The notes: generated by a model from the sequence alone, not told the origin. A stretch of 50,000 nt of DNA from Symbiodinium natans (GCA_905221605.1 CAJNDS010000935.1:1-50000); one strand, 5' to 3'; positions 28,724-38,100 are shown, counted from the first letter of the stretch. Numbers and translations: made by a program.

Positions 28724-28893
28724 CAAAGTGCGAGGGCTGAGATCGAGTGCCATGATGAGGCCACAGTGGACTGCTCCCTGATGCCTGATCACAAATCCTG
28801 CACCCTCCAACGCTGCGGCATGCAACCCTAAACCAGGGCCAAGGATCGCAGTAGGAGATGAGCGCCGCGTTGGCCATGGACAGAGGCAGCAGT
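28724..28893 (-). pseudogene. Exon interrupted by one TTTAGGG unit
   Basis: Begins after TTCTCTAG and ends CTTTG before GTGAGT, a strong donor. The first part reads LLPLSMANAALISYCDPW and the second HAAALEGAGFVIRHQGAV then HCGLIMALDLSPRTL, in frames that differ by one. Exactly between them lies a single TTTAGGG (28826-28832 on +); the two frames are in register if those seven bases are discounted. The second part vaguely resembles reverse-transcriptase fingers/palm spacing, but I cannot assign it. Either a frameshifted copy or a gene with very recent damage. Confidence 0.55.
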
Positions 28894-29219
28894 CTAGAGA
28901 ATCTAAAGTCTTATGGAGCGGCCGTATCTTAGGGCACCAGAGCGCTGCGCTGGAAAACCCGAATCCTTACTCGGGACTCTATTTTTAAATCCCTGCCAGC
29001 TCTTTCACCTAGAGGCCGGTCACCTTCATGCTTTTTTTTGTGGATCCTTACGTGGGTTTGCGTTTTACTCACCACATTCCCCACTTAAAGGTCCTGCAAA
29101 ATTTTGTTCGCTTGTGTTTTACTCACCACATAAAGATCCTACGACTTTTGTTCATCAAGAATCCCCTGCCTAGTGGTGATGCAATTAAGGCACGACACCT
29201 GCGAATCCCAAACCCATAC
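28894..29219. other. No gene seen
   Basis: Holds an imperfect direct repeat: GCGTTTTACTCACCACATT at 29058-29077 and GTGTTTTACTCACCACATA at 29113-29132. Frames on + are open but unconvincing. Confidence 0.4.
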
Positions 29220-29534
29220 CCTCCACCCAAAACCCTCAATCCTAAACTAAACTCTCCAAACCCTAAACCCTAAACCCCAAACCCAAGGGAGTCCTGCAGT
29301 TCAAGGCCCCAACAATAGACCCTCAACCGCAAACCCAAGGAATCCTGCGGTGCAAAGCCCGAAACCAAGAGCCTCAACCCAAAACCCTAAGCCCAAAACC
29401 CTGAACCCTGAACCCAACCCTACGCCCCAAACCCTAAACCCTAAACCCTAAACTCAAGGAGTCCTGCACTGCAAGGCCCCCAAAAAAAGCTCAACCCGAA
29501 GCTCTCAACCCTAAACCCTCAATCCCAAACACAA
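29220..29534 (-). repeat. Diffuse C-type repeats with AAGGAGTCCTGCA spacers
   Basis: CCCTAAA-like units interspersed three or four times with a spacer AAGG(A)GTCCTGC-GT/CTGCAAGGCCC (29284, 29338, 29456), forming an imperfect higher-order repeat. Confidence 0.7.
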
Positions 29535-29595
29535 GGAGTTTAGGGTTTAGGGTTTAGGGCTTAGGGCTTAGGGTTTAGGGTTTAGGGTTTAGGGC
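29535..29595 (+). repeat. Telomere-like G-array
   Basis: Eight TTTAGGG/CTTAGGG units. Confidence 0.95.
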
Positions 29596-29667
29596 ACAGC
29601 CCAAAACCTCTACCCACCTAAACCCTGCAACACACGAGGCTTTCCGTACCATAACCATAAACCGGGC

Positions 29668-29702
29668 ACTAAACCCTAAACCCTAAACCCTAAACCCTAA
29701 GC
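29668..29702 (-). repeat. Telomere-like C-array
   Basis: Five units. Confidence 0.95.
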
Positions 29703-29769
29703 CCCCTCTAACAACTCCGTGGGGGCTATATAGGGTTCAGGGCTTGCTTTTGGGCGACTGGGCATGGAT

Positions 29770-29992
29770 TCAGGGTTCAGGGTTCAGGGTTCAGGGTTTA
29801 GGGTTTAGGGTTTAGGGTTTAGGGTTTAGGGATCAAGGGCTTTGGGTTGAGGGTTTAGCTCCTGGAGCTCCACGAGTTGTTGGGTCTCGGGGTAAGCCCC
29901 TAGGGTTGAGGCTTAAGGGCTGGGGACCCCTGCAGGCACCACAGGGTTTAGGGTTTAGGGTTTAGGGTTTAGGGTTTAGGGCTTAGGGTTTT
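29770..29992 (+). repeat. Two G-arrays
   Basis: 29770-29832 starts with TTCAGGG units then TTTAGGG; 29945-29992 is seven units. Confidence 0.95.
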
Positions 29993-30245
29993 TAAGAGAC
30001 TGTAGAAGCCCCATGATCTTAAAGATATAGCCTCCTGGCTCACTGAGGCGGGGGGTGTCTGGGCTTTGGTGTGACAGAGGATGATGTTTCAATGAGAGTG
30101 GAATGACGTACAAAACCCCGTAGAACCATCCGCCTCTGCTAGGAGGGCGTCTCAAGAATTGGCACGCAGCGGCAACACGGACGTTCTCATCGTGCGGACA
30201 TGAATACTCTACTCTATCCACGAAAAGAAGCGAAAAACGCTGCAA
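29993..30245 (-). CDS. Hypothetical protein fragment
   Basis: A frame from ATG at 30245 stays open into the array (nominal stop at 29976). The part MQRFSLLFVDRVEYSCPH, DENVRVAAACQFLRRPP and SRGGWFYGVLYVIPL looks coding; the final LKNPKP is array-derived. Probably one exon or a gene fragment; family not recognised. Confidence 0.4.
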
Positions 30246-30250
30246 AGCAC

Positions 30251-30573
30251 AGGGTTTTCGTCACGACGGACACACGCCAAAGACTGTAAATAGCGATGTT
30301 TATCGACATGCTGAAATGCGACATTCGCAGCGGCCCTAAAGGCCCAATACTACCCGAAAGCCCCGAACCCGAAAAACCCTAAAAACCCCTATAGCCCCCA
30401 ACCCGAACTCCCTTGAAGCCCCCAACCCGAAAACCCTAAGCCCTAAAGCGCAAAACCCCAAAACCCCAAAACCCCAAAACCCTAAAACCCTAAACCCCAA
30501 ACTCTCAACCCTCAAACCCCAAAACCCTCAACCAAAACCCTCAACCAAAACCCTAAATCCCAAAACTACTAAC
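30251..30573 (-). repeat. Degenerate C-type repeats
   Basis: After about 100 bp of unique sequence, CCCCAAAA, CCCTCAACC and related units to 30560; no gene. Confidence 0.7.
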
Positions 30574-30672
30574 CCCCTTTTCTAACAGTCCTTGAAAAGG
30601 ATTATAGTACCCCCCCCCCCCCCTCACCCCTGATTAGAATCCTCATTCAGGACTGTTTAGGGGGAACATCCC
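30574..30672. mobile_element. MITE-like element, degenerate copy
   Basis: CTAACAGTCCTT at the left and AGGACTGTTTAGGGGGAACATCCCAA at the right match the family defined at 40784-40877; the outer left end is lost or diverged, and a 16-C run sits in the middle. Confidence 0.6.
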
Positions 30673-30679
30673 AAACCCT

Positions 30680-30740
30680 AAACCCGAAACCATAAACTAA
30701 ACCCTAAACCCTAACCCTAAACCCTAAACCCCAAACCCTG
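30680..30740 (-). repeat. Telomere-like C-array
   Basis: Eight units with variants. Confidence 0.9.
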
Positions 30741-30855
30741 AACCCCGAAAACTTCGCACCTCTACTGCGCGCAGCAGCCCCGAGGCCGTGACCTGTCTTG
30801 CTTTTGCGGGAGTTCGGCCTTCCTCGGGTACTTGGGGTTAAGGGTTTAAGGCTCC

Positions 30856-30893
30856 TAAACCCTAAACCCTAAACCCTAAACCCTAAACCCTGA
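30856..30893 (-). repeat. Telomere-like C-array
   Basis: Five canonical units and a CCCTGAA; on the minus strand its edge supplies GTTCAGGG as candidate donor of exon 30896-30993. Confidence 0.95.
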
Positions 30894-30895
30894 AC

Positions 30896-30993
30896 CACGT
30901 CGAATGCATGCAGATACTGGCAGCGTCTCTGAAGGCTCGTTTAGCTTTGGGCCGGCTTTGGAAGCTACGACAAGTTGTGCCCACACGCATTCC
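30896..30993 (-). CDS. Candidate exon, 98 nt
   Basis: Sense order: C-type units, CATTTGAAAG acceptor, open block, CGACGTG followed by GTTCAGGGTTTAGGG. It reads ECVWAQLVVASKAGPKLN then EPSETLPVSACIRR. The codon composition is not array-like. Family unknown. Confidence 0.45.
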
Positions 30994-31003
30994 CTTTCAA
31001 ATG

Positions 31004-31539
31004 ATGTAGGGCTTAGGGTTTCGGGGTTAGGGTCCAGGGCGTAACATGCTTTATTACATAATAGTGCACAGGGTTGAGGGTTGCAACCACTGATGTAGGG
31101 ATTAGGGTTTAGGGTTACAACTGCTGATGTAGGGTTCGGGTTTAGGGCTAAGGGTTTAGGGCACACAGTGCTTTATTACATAAGAGTGCATGGGGTTTAG
31201 GATTTAGGGTTGCAAACACGTAAGCCCCAAGACCACTCGCAAGGAGTGACAACCTCTGAAAAAGCCCCCCCCCAAAAAAAAAACAAAAACAACAGCATAA
31301 ACAACAAAAAGAAAGGGTTTAGGCTTTAGGGTTGACATATCCCAGGGCCCAACTGGGGGGAAGGCGCAAAGTCTCGCAGCAGCGTATCCGGACGCTTTTC
31401 CATGCTCAGCCGTCCCCGGCACCCCCCAAAGCTCTCAGCCCTCAAAGTCCACAGCCCGAAGACGCCGAAGCCCCAGATTCTGCACCAAACCTAGACCTTA
31501 TCTCTAAACCACCTTCGGCCTTAGGGCTTAGGGTTTCCA
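31004..31539. other. Repeat fragments, no gene
   Basis: A roughly 60-bp motif (CTGATGTAGGG...TTTAGGG and GTGCTTTATTACATAA-AGTGCA) recurs at 31045-31135 and 31090-31195. A C/A-rich low-complexity tract occupies 31266-31315. The + frame over 31332-31553 ends in array sequence. Confidence 0.5.
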
Positions 31540-31600
31540 ACCCTAAACCCTAAACCCTAAACCCTAAACCCTAAACCCTAAACCCTAAACCCTAAACCCA
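31540..31600 (-). repeat. Telomere-like C-array
   Basis: Eight canonical units. Confidence 0.97.
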
Positions 31601-31601
31601 G

Positions 31602-31697
31602 CGCCATGCCTCCGAGGAAAGCCACGCCTGCGGTGGCAGCGACGAGCGCCACCTGAGGATTCGCGAAGTTTCAGAGGGCGCCTTGGGTGGAGGCAGG
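31602..31697 (+). CDS. Candidate exon, 96 nt, phase-neutral
   Basis: C-array, CCCTAAACCCAG acceptor, 32 open codons in phase zero, then GGCAGG followed by GTTTAGGG. It reads RHASEESHACGGSDERHL then RIREVSEGALGGG. An alternative frame starts MPPRKATPAVAATS and stops within the block. Strong example of the C-block-G arrangement. Confidence 0.45.
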
Positions 31698-31750
31698 GTT
31701 TAGGGTTTAGGGTTTAGGGTTTAGGGTTTAGGGTTTAGGGTTTAGGGTTT
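31698..31750 (+). repeat. Telomere-like G-array
   Basis: Seven canonical units. Confidence 0.97.
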
Positions 31751-32380
31751 CAAACATTTTTGTATACGCGGTCCCTTATAACCCATATAAGGAAAACACA
31801 AATATCCCAAAAAGCCAACCTAGTATGGTTTGACGCTTGTAGGGCTTTAGGGTGATACATAAGTTATTCAAGAACCTAATCCCTGAACTCGAACTATGGG
31901 TTTGACCTTGGGGTCCACTGAACCCAGTACCTGCTTTGAGACCCCCAAAAGGCAGGCCGGTCTGTGCGCAAGAGCGCCTTTAAACCCTCAAGCCCAACGC
32001 CTTGCAAACCCTGAGACCTGGGCCTCGAAGGGTTTAGGGTTTAGGGTTTACCTTCTTTAAAAGGTTCTGATGTATGGGCCCTGGGATTTATAGGGTATAT
32101 ATCCAAGGGGTCCCGCGTTTTTAGGGCCCAGAACCACCCAGCGCAGAAAAGCCTGTCTATCCCCTAAACCTCAGGACGCCCGCACCAGTCCCACACCCCA
32201 ATCCTTAAACCCCAACCCTAAACCGCAAACCCTAAGCCACAAAAAGTGCTAAACCCTGAACCAAACCCCAAACCCCATACCCTGCACCCAAACCCTAAAC
32301 CCCAGACCCTAAACCCCAGACCCTAAGCCCCAAACCCCAAACCCTTAAACCCTCAATCCGGGTTGAAGGTGCTCGGAAAC
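31751..32380. other. No gene seen
   Basis: Unique sequence with a short G-array at 32035-32050 and degenerate C-type units (CCCCAAA, CCCTAAG) from 32160 to 32345. Confidence 0.5.
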
Positions 32381-32433
32381 CCGGCTTGGAGCATTGTGAG
32401 TCCATGCATCGAAGGGCGACGGCCACAACCTGA
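32381..32433 (-). CDS. Possible exon
   Basis: Sense: AACCCCTACAG acceptor, open block QVVAVALRCMDSQCSKP, then GTTTCC. Sequence upstream stays open (SIGDDEGSLDCLPLEP), so the exon could extend to about 32510. Confidence 0.3.
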
Positions 32434-32510
32434 CTGTAGGGGTTGTTAAGGGAGGCGGGTTCAAGGGGTAGGCAATCCAAGCTTCCCTCATCGTCCCCAA
32501 TACTCCCCAA

Positions 32511-33650
32511 GGCTCCCTAAGCTTCCCGAAGGTTCCCTAAACCCTAGACCAAAGACCCTAAACCCCACATGAACCCCTCCTTTAAGAACCCTATAACCTC
32601 AGGAGCTCAAGAAGGATCCCCGGGTGCGCCTCAATCGTGGCCCCCTGGGGACCCTAAACCCTAAACGCTAGACCCTAAACCGCCCTAAACCCTAAACCCT
32701 AAGCCCCAAGCCCGAAGCCCTAACCCCCACACCGGCCAAACAAGAACTGAACCCCGACAAACCCTGCCTAAAACCCCAAGGCCTCTGAACAAAAGCTGAA
32801 CCCTGAACCCTTTCTCCCTTGGTTTGACCAGGTTAGACGCGCGAATGCGGATGTCTCCCTTCTCTGGGCGCGATTGCACGGTTTACATACGCAGATCTTC
32901 ACTTCGAGATGCTTCGGTTTAGGGTTTAGGGTTCAGGGTTTTTGGGTATAGGGTTTAGGTTTTAGGGTTGTGCTTTGAGATGCGTCGGTTTACGCAGATC
33001 GTTGTCTTGAGATGCATCCAAGCACATAAGCACATAAGCCTTGGCGGCTAACCATGAGGCCCTAGACAACGCTCGAAGTCCTCTTCGCAAAAGAACCTTC
33101 CCCCTGTTCTCAACAAAGAAATTGCAACACTGTTCTCAGCATAGCCCGGGAGGGTGAGGGTTTAGTGTTTGGGGCTTTGTGCCACAAAAGCTTCGCCATC
33201 TTGCTCTTAACATCATCCTAGAAACCCTCTTCTCAATCAATAGGCTCTTGGCGTCTCGTTGTCACCCTGCTAGGGGTACAGGTCGAATCTGCTCGCCGCA
33301 GGTGCTCTGACTCAGGTCCAGCGCGAAATCCTCTAAGAGCCCCAAACTCCAGAAATTCCAGAAACCCCAATGCCCGAAATCCTCAACCGTAAAGCCTCTA
33401 CCCTAAACCGGAAACCCTAAGACCTAAGCCCTAAACCCTAAACCCTGAACCTCCGAAACCCTAAGCTCCCCAAAGGCTAAGCCCTGAACTCCCTGAACTG
33501 CCAGCCCTGCTTGCTAGATATTGCAACATGGCCACCCCCTTTTTGAACTGGCTACGTTTTAAGAGAACTTTGAGCACCGCAAAGGGGAAAGGGTACCGGA
33601 CCACCAAGCCGAAATCCCTAAACTCCCGAAGACCCAAGCCTTAAACCCTA
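32511..33650. other. No gene seen
   Basis: Scattered C-type units (32640-32720, 33400-33445), a short G-type tract at 32915-32965, and a duplicated motif TTCGAGATGCTTCGGTTTA / TTTGAGATGCGTCGGTTTA (32900 and 32972). Frames are short. Confidence 0.5.
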
Positions 33651-33697
33651 AGCCCCAAGCCCTAAACCCTAAGCCCTAAACTCTCAACCCTCAACCC
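33651..33697 (-). repeat. Telomere-like C-array
   Basis: CCCTAAG, CCCTAAA and CTCTCAA units, grading into a pyrimidine tract. Confidence 0.9.
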
Positions 33698-33709
33698 TTT
33701 TCTTCTGAG

Positions 33710-33798
33710 GGCGCCAGGCCCATGGGTGGCGTGCGTCGGCGAAGGCGCTGGGACCCAGGAGGAAGCCCCAGAGGCGCTTGAACCTCCGTGGGATCGGG
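33710..33798 (+). CDS. Candidate exon, 89 nt
   Basis: Preceded by CAACCCTTTTCTTCTGAG, the best pyrimidine tract plus AG of the set, and followed by GTTTAGGG. Two frames are open throughout: one reads APGPWVACVGEGAGTQEE then APEALEPPWD, the other is Arg-rich. Frame undecided. Confidence 0.45.
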
Positions 33799-33905
33799 GT
33801 TTAGGGTTTAGGGTTTAGGGTTTAGGGTTTAGGGTTTAGGGTTTAGGGTTTAGGGTTTAGGGTTTAGGGTTTAGGGTTTCATGGTTTAGGGTTTGGGGTT
33901 TAGGG
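33799..33905 (+). repeat. Telomere-like G-array
   Basis: Thirteen canonical units, then decayed units. Confidence 0.97.
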
Positions 33906-34036
33906 TTTTCTGGTTTTGGGATGAAGTTTTTTTTTGTGAAAGTGCAAATGTTCTGGGATCAGGGTATAGGGTTCGGGGCTCACAGGAGCATCATCCCAAA
34001 CCCTATCCTAACTGTCAAGGCCTCTATATTATATAA

Positions 34037-34095
34037 ACCCTCAACCCTAAACCCTAAACCCTCAACCCTCAACCCTAAACCCTAAACCCTAAACT
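34037..34095 (-). repeat. Telomere-like C-array
   Basis: Eight units, three CCCTCAA. Confidence 0.95.
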
Positions 34096-34120
34096 AATTA
34101 TTGAGGCACCTATAGTCCAG

Positions 34121-34221
34121 GAGCAGGGCCGGACTACCCGAAGATGGGATTGGGAGTGCGCAAGCTGTGCGCTCCGTGCTTGCGTGGCGAGTCATCCGGC
34201 TCAGACTTCTCGCCGCTTAGG
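34121..34221 (+). CDS. Candidate exon, 101 nt
   Basis: CCTATAGTCCAG acceptor, open block, CTTAGG followed by GTTTAGGG. One frame reads EQGRTTRRWDWECASCAL then RACVASHPAQTSRRL; another begins at an internal ATG as MGLGVRKLCAPCLRGESS. Frame undecided. Confidence 0.35.
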
Positions 34222-34292
34222 GTTTAGGGTTTAGGGTTTAGGGTTTAGGGTTTAGGGTTTAGGGTTTAGGGTTTAGGGTTTAGGGGTTTCGA
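34222..34292 (+). repeat. Telomere-like G-array
   Basis: Ten canonical units. Confidence 0.97.
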
Positions 34293-34387
34293 GGTTAAGG
34301 GCTTAGGGAACAGCGAGGCCACAATGAGAGCCCAGACTGAGAGTCCCTCCGGAAACGCTGCAAACATCGCCCCCTTCTCTGTGCAAT

Positions 34388-34443
34388 CCCCTAAACCCTA
34401 AACCCTAAACCCTAAACCCTAAACCCTAAACCCTAAACCCTAA
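34388..34443 (-). repeat. Telomere-like C-array
   Basis: Eight canonical units. The 95-bp block between this and the preceding G-array is open (MRAQTESPSGNAANIAPF) but has the opposite G-block-C arrangement. Confidence 0.97.
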
Positions 34444-34531
34444 GCTTGTAACACTATTTCAAGTGTGGCGGGCCCTCAGCAACTAAGCATAGTAATCAGG
34501 AAACCAAAGAGCTGAAGTATCTGCACACCCT

Positions 34532-34776
34532 ACTTGGAGGTTCATGATACTTATTAACCAATTGTAACTGCACTTATTATGGATTATTGTTATTATTATT
34601 GTTATTATGATTATTATCCATTTTTGTTATTGCTGTTCATGTTTTTGTTATTATTACTACCCGCTTGTAAGCCCCTTAAGTGCCCTAATATGGTTCTATG
34701 TACAGTTATAAGTACAGTAAGACTTGGTTAGTAAGTACAGTTAGACTTGGTTAGTAAGTACCATGAACCTCCAAGT
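34532..34776. mobile_element. MITE with 30-bp terminal inverted repeats
   Basis: 34532-34561 (ACTTGGAGGTTCATGATACT...) and 34747-34776 are inverted copies matching at 28 of 30 positions. The interior is AT-rich (TTATTATTG runs) with a 26-bp internal tandem repeat near the right end. No clear target duplication. The same end motif GGTTCATG/CATGAACC appears singly at 34939-34956 and 49032-49046. Confidence 0.75.
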
Positions 34777-35225
34777 TAAGCCCATAGCAGGAGTCTCCAA
34801 ACCCCAAAACCGAACTCCCAGTGCCCTACGAGCCAGAGGTTGCTTGAAAGATTATTTTGTGGCTGTAAGTAGGATTCTGCTTGCCCCTTAACAAGGTTAC
34901 AAGTATCGTTGCCCTCTTAAAAACCATACTTCGAGGTAACCATGAACCTCCAAGCAATCTCAGCAACATTTCTCTCTCGCTGTCTCTCTTTCTCTCTCTC
35001 TCTCTCGCTCCAACCCCGTCACAGGTACATAACATAATACATTTGTATATATACATATGTATATTTCCGGAACCCTGAGCCCGAAAAGCAGGAGTGCAAC
35101 ACCCAAACCCTCAACCCTAAACCCGGCAAGGCTGGCTGGCCAACTAAGGGCCCGGGCGGCGGGGTGTCTGAGCCTGCACCCTGGCTGGGATTAAGGGTGT
35201 AGGGTTTAGGGTTTAGTGTTTAGGG
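34777..35225. other. No gene seen; CT microsatellite
   Basis: TCTC repeat at 34971-35010 and a TA tract at 35045-35062. The small frames are artefacts of these. Confidence 0.5.
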
Positions 35226-35326
35226 TTGGGATGTTTCCCCTAGTACGAACAGTCCTTAATAGGGATGTTAATTGGGGGTACTATAATCCCTATTAAGGGC
35301 TGCTCGTAAAAGGGGGACCATCTCAA
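35226..35326. mobile_element. MITE-like element, family of 40784-40877
   Basis: Ends TTGGGATGTTTCCCCTAGTA and TAAAAGGGGGACCATCTCAA are inverted repeats; ACAGTCCTTAATAGGGAT and the inverted ATCCCTATTAAGGGCTG follow inside. Flanks show no clear target duplication. Confidence 0.7.
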
Positions 35327-36135
35327 GTGGGGCTCAAAGGGGGTTAGAAGGCTTGATTGAGTTTTTATGGGGCTTGTGGCTTGGGGCTCATAGCTTGGGG
35401 CACAAGCCCGAAGCCCTGAACTGCTTGGGGCTGAGGCTTGAGCGTGTAGGGTATGAAGCCTCAAGCTACCGTGTTGAGACCAGAAACCCCCAAAGACTCA
35501 ACCCTGATCTATCCCGAGACTGGAGGTCCTGCTGGGGGGCGATTGCGCCACTATGCGTTTGAACAAGATAACGAAGACGACTCTCTGAGCAGTTTCGGTG
35601 GTTTATAATGACCAGCATGCTCATGACCACAGATGGTACCTAGTCCAGGACGTAAGCCCTAAACCCAAAGGCTTGAGCCCCGTGATTTTCGGAATGCTTG
35701 GCGTTCTCGTTCTTGTTGGCGCTATTTTGACACTTGATCACAACCATCTTCGGCAAGCTTGCTGGCCAGGTTTCTTTGTCTCAGATTTTCCCTTTTGCTT
35801 TTAGGGTCTAGGGTTTGGGGTTTAGGGTTTGGGGTTTAGGGCCGCCATGCTGCAAAGCAAGACTTAAGAGTGGCTACGTTTCGAAGTTCTGTCTAAGCAG
35901 CGAAACCTAAGCTTCCTCCGGCCCACAAGTTGCCCCGCACCCAAACAAACCCCAAAAACCACCCTTAAACCCTAAGCCCAAAACCCCCTAACAATCTGTG
36001 GGACAGTTCTCTAAGATATCGTCGTTTCTACATTCTACAGCATTTTGGTGCCCACAAAGGGTCCCTCGAATATGCCCCAAAGTAGCTTTGCCCCCCAGAA
36101 CAGCGTATCCCTATTTTTCGAAAAAACTCCACACC
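35327..36135. other. No gene seen
   Basis: Unique sequence with a short G-array at 35803-35842. Short + frames (for example 35598-35804) have no recognisable domain. Confidence 0.45.
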
Positions 36136-36168
36136 TAAACCCTAAACCCTAAACCCTAAACCCTAAAC
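36136..36168 (-). repeat. Telomere-like C-array
   Basis: Five canonical units, the last giving GTTTAG to exon 36169-36230. Confidence 0.95.
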
Positions 36169-36230
36169 CCTTTGGAAGCCTCCGGGCTCTGGTCAAGCAG
36201 TCGGCCCAGCCTTGGCGTTGTTTTGCTTCT
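36169..36230 (-). CDS. Candidate exon, 62 nt
   Basis: Sense: AACTCCCTAG acceptor, open block, AAAGG followed by GTTTAGGG. It reads EAKQRQGWADCLTRARRL then PK; another frame is open as TPRLGRLLDQSPEASK. Unknown function. Confidence 0.3.
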
Positions 36231-36244
36231 CTAGGGAGTTTCGG

Positions 36245-36413
36245 GTGGGATGTTCCCCCTTAGGGTTTAGGGTTTAGGGTTAGGGATGTTTAGGGTTTAG
36301 GGCTTAGGGTTTAGTGTTTAGGGTTATACTAACAGTCCTCAATAGGGATTATAGTATATACCCATTATTAAGACCCCTTTTAAGGACTGTTAGTATAAGG
36401 GGGAACATCCCAA
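36245..36413. mobile_element. MITE with a telomere tract inserted in its left arm
   Basis: Same family as 40784-40877. The right end reads AGGACTGTTAGTATAAGGGG then GAACATCCCAA. The left arm is its complement but split: GTGGGATGTTCCCCCTTA, then 64 bp of telomere-like units (36263-36326), then TACTAACAGTCC. Flanking octamers AGTTTCGG and GGTTTGGG agree at six of eight positions. Confidence 0.8.
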
Positions 36414-37077
36414 GGTTTGGGGCTTGTCTTTTGGGGGGTCAGGGTGTTTTGGACTCCTTTTTCTTCGGGAGGTTGTGGCGCATTTGGCATTGGGGGTTCC
36501 TAAAAGCCAACTACTCTGTTGTTGAGCAGGGAATGGGGGAATGAGGTACCCTATATAATCCCCTAAAGGGTATATATAGGGCCCTAACTACCAACAGTAA
36601 AACTAAGGAAGCGCAACCCAACCCCGAAGCACACGAACAGAGCATGGGTAGGGCGGGACGCGTGCACCTCAAGGGCTGTGCGCATCATCTTCTGCAGCCC
36701 CTCGACCTGGATCTGCCAGGCAGAAGATTAGCCAAGGCCTTCGGTTTCGCCAAAGATCTTCCCCGCCCCCCCTTTGTGCTTACAGCATTCGCATGCTCGA
36801 AGACGACCTTTTCTTTCCACCCCTTTCTCACAAGAACAACGAAGCTTTGTCGCATGTCTAGGCCTTGGGACCTCAGAGCCCAAGAAAGTACAACACGCAG
36901 ACTTGATCTGCCCGACCCGGAGCAATTGGGGTAGGGCGGGACGCGTGCGCCTCAAGGGCTGTGCACATCATCTTCTGCACTAATCCTGCACCCTCCGAAC
37001 TCGAAAGCCCTCTAAACCCTGCAGCCCTAAAGCTCGGAATCCGAAAACCCTAAACCTTCAGCCTGAACCCTCTAAAC
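36414..37077. other. Unique sequence with a direct repeat
   Basis: 36646-36697 and 36930-36981 are near-identical 52-bp direct repeats (GGGTAGGGCGGGACGCGTGC... to CATCATCTTCTGCA), 284 bp apart. The + frame across the first copy (MGRAGRVHLKGCAHHLL, 36644-36934) has no recognised domain. A GAGCAGGGAATGGGGGAATGAGG motif at 36524-36546 resembles the inner part of the 40609-40676 element. Confidence 0.6.
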
Positions 37078-37141
37078 CCTCGTCGGAAAAAGGCTCTTCC
37101 CCCGAAGAGCCTCCAGGTACTAGGCCAGCTCGGCGATGTCC
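37078..37141 (-). CDS. Possible exon
   Basis: Sense: TGCCCACACACAAG acceptor, open block, GACGAGG followed by GTTTAGAGGG. One frame reads GHRRAGLVPGGSSGEEPF; another protein-like frame (YLEALRGKSLFPTRV) has a stop. Uncertain. Confidence 0.25.
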
Positions 37142-37726
37142 CTTGTGTGTGGGCAGTGCACAGCCGCGCGCTGTTGAAGCAGGCACTCTTCTCCACAGAT
37201 CCCTCTGCGGATACTAAGTGCACACTCACCACCGTTTCCTGTTCAAAGCGGGAATGGCGGAATTCGGCCACCCTCCTTGCCCTCGGAGTTGAGGGGTAAA
37301 GGCCAAAGCTCCGGCCAACACCCGCCCGCACAGGCTTCCGCGAGGATGGCAGGCTGTCTTGCCTTTATGCCGGCTTGCCGGCGGCGGGTCTGCCTACTTG
37401 TTGCTTTGTGCGACGTTGGGCGAAGCCTCGTGCTTAACTGGACCGATTGCCGGCCCCGGAGCGTTGTTTCTGCGGCAGGGGCGCTGCGCCAGTTCGAACT
37501 CCAAGTGGAGGGGACAAGGACGCCTGCGGAGCCCCTGAGAAGCCGGGAGGAACGGTGCCTAATTAAGGCAAGGCTTCTGCATGTACCGCCTCATGCTGCT
37601 AGGCCCTTCTCACTCACTCACTCACTCCCGAACCCTATATAAATCCAACAATATAAATCCAACAAACGCCAAAAACTAAGCCCCAAACACTACTCCCCAC
37701 ATAAGCCCTTGATTAACCCTCCACCC
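37142..37726. other. GC-rich unique stretch, coding status unclear
   Basis: Open on + from ATG 37277 for 121 codons (MPSELRGKGQSSGQHPP..., then LVALCDVGRSLVLNW) and on minus over 37050-37331. Neither has a recognised domain; overlapping open frames are common at this base composition. Confidence 0.35.
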
Positions 37727-37868
37727 TCCACCCTAAACCCTAAACCCCAAACCTAAACCCCAAACCCTAAACCCTAAACCCTAAACCCTAAACCCTAAAC
37801 CCTAAACCCTAAACCCTAAACCCTAAACCCTAAACCCTAAACCCCAAACCCCAAACCCTAAACCCTAA
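37727..37868 (-). repeat. Telomere-like C-array
   Basis: About 19 units, mostly canonical with CCCCAAA variants. Confidence 0.97.
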
Positions 37869-37871
37869 ATC

Positions 37872-37921
37872 CAAGGCGAGCGTCAGGGGCTGAGGAGCCG
37901 AGGCCAGGATCCGCTCGAGGC
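37872..37921 (-). CDS. Candidate exon, PDZ-like tail
   Basis: Sense: CCCTGTCCGACCGAG acceptor, then LERILASAPQPLTLAL, ending TTG before GATTTAGGG. GA donors occur in dinoflagellates. The spacing resembles the last helix and strand of PDZ domains (..L..A..PLTL..), an impression only. C-block-G arrangement. Confidence 0.35.
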
Positions 37922-37934
37922 CTCGGTCGGACAG

Positions 37935-38100
37935 GGTTTAGGGTTTAGGGTTTAGGGTCTAGGGTCTAGGGTCTAGGGTCTAGGGTTTAGGGTTTAGGGT
38001 TTAGGGTTTGGGGTTTAGGGTTTAGGGTTTGGGGTTTAGGGTTTAGGGTTTAGGGTTTAGGGTTTAGGGTTTAGGGTTTGGGGTTTAGGGTTTAGGGTTC
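37935..38100 (+). repeat. Telomere-like G-array
   Basis: About 23 units including four consecutive TCTAGGG variants. Confidence 0.97.

Noticed and set aside
34294-34387. Exon reading MRAQTESPSGNAANIAPF
   Set aside because: Open, but lies between a G-array on the left and a C-array on the right; under the model it would be intron interior, and an open frame of this length is expected by chance.
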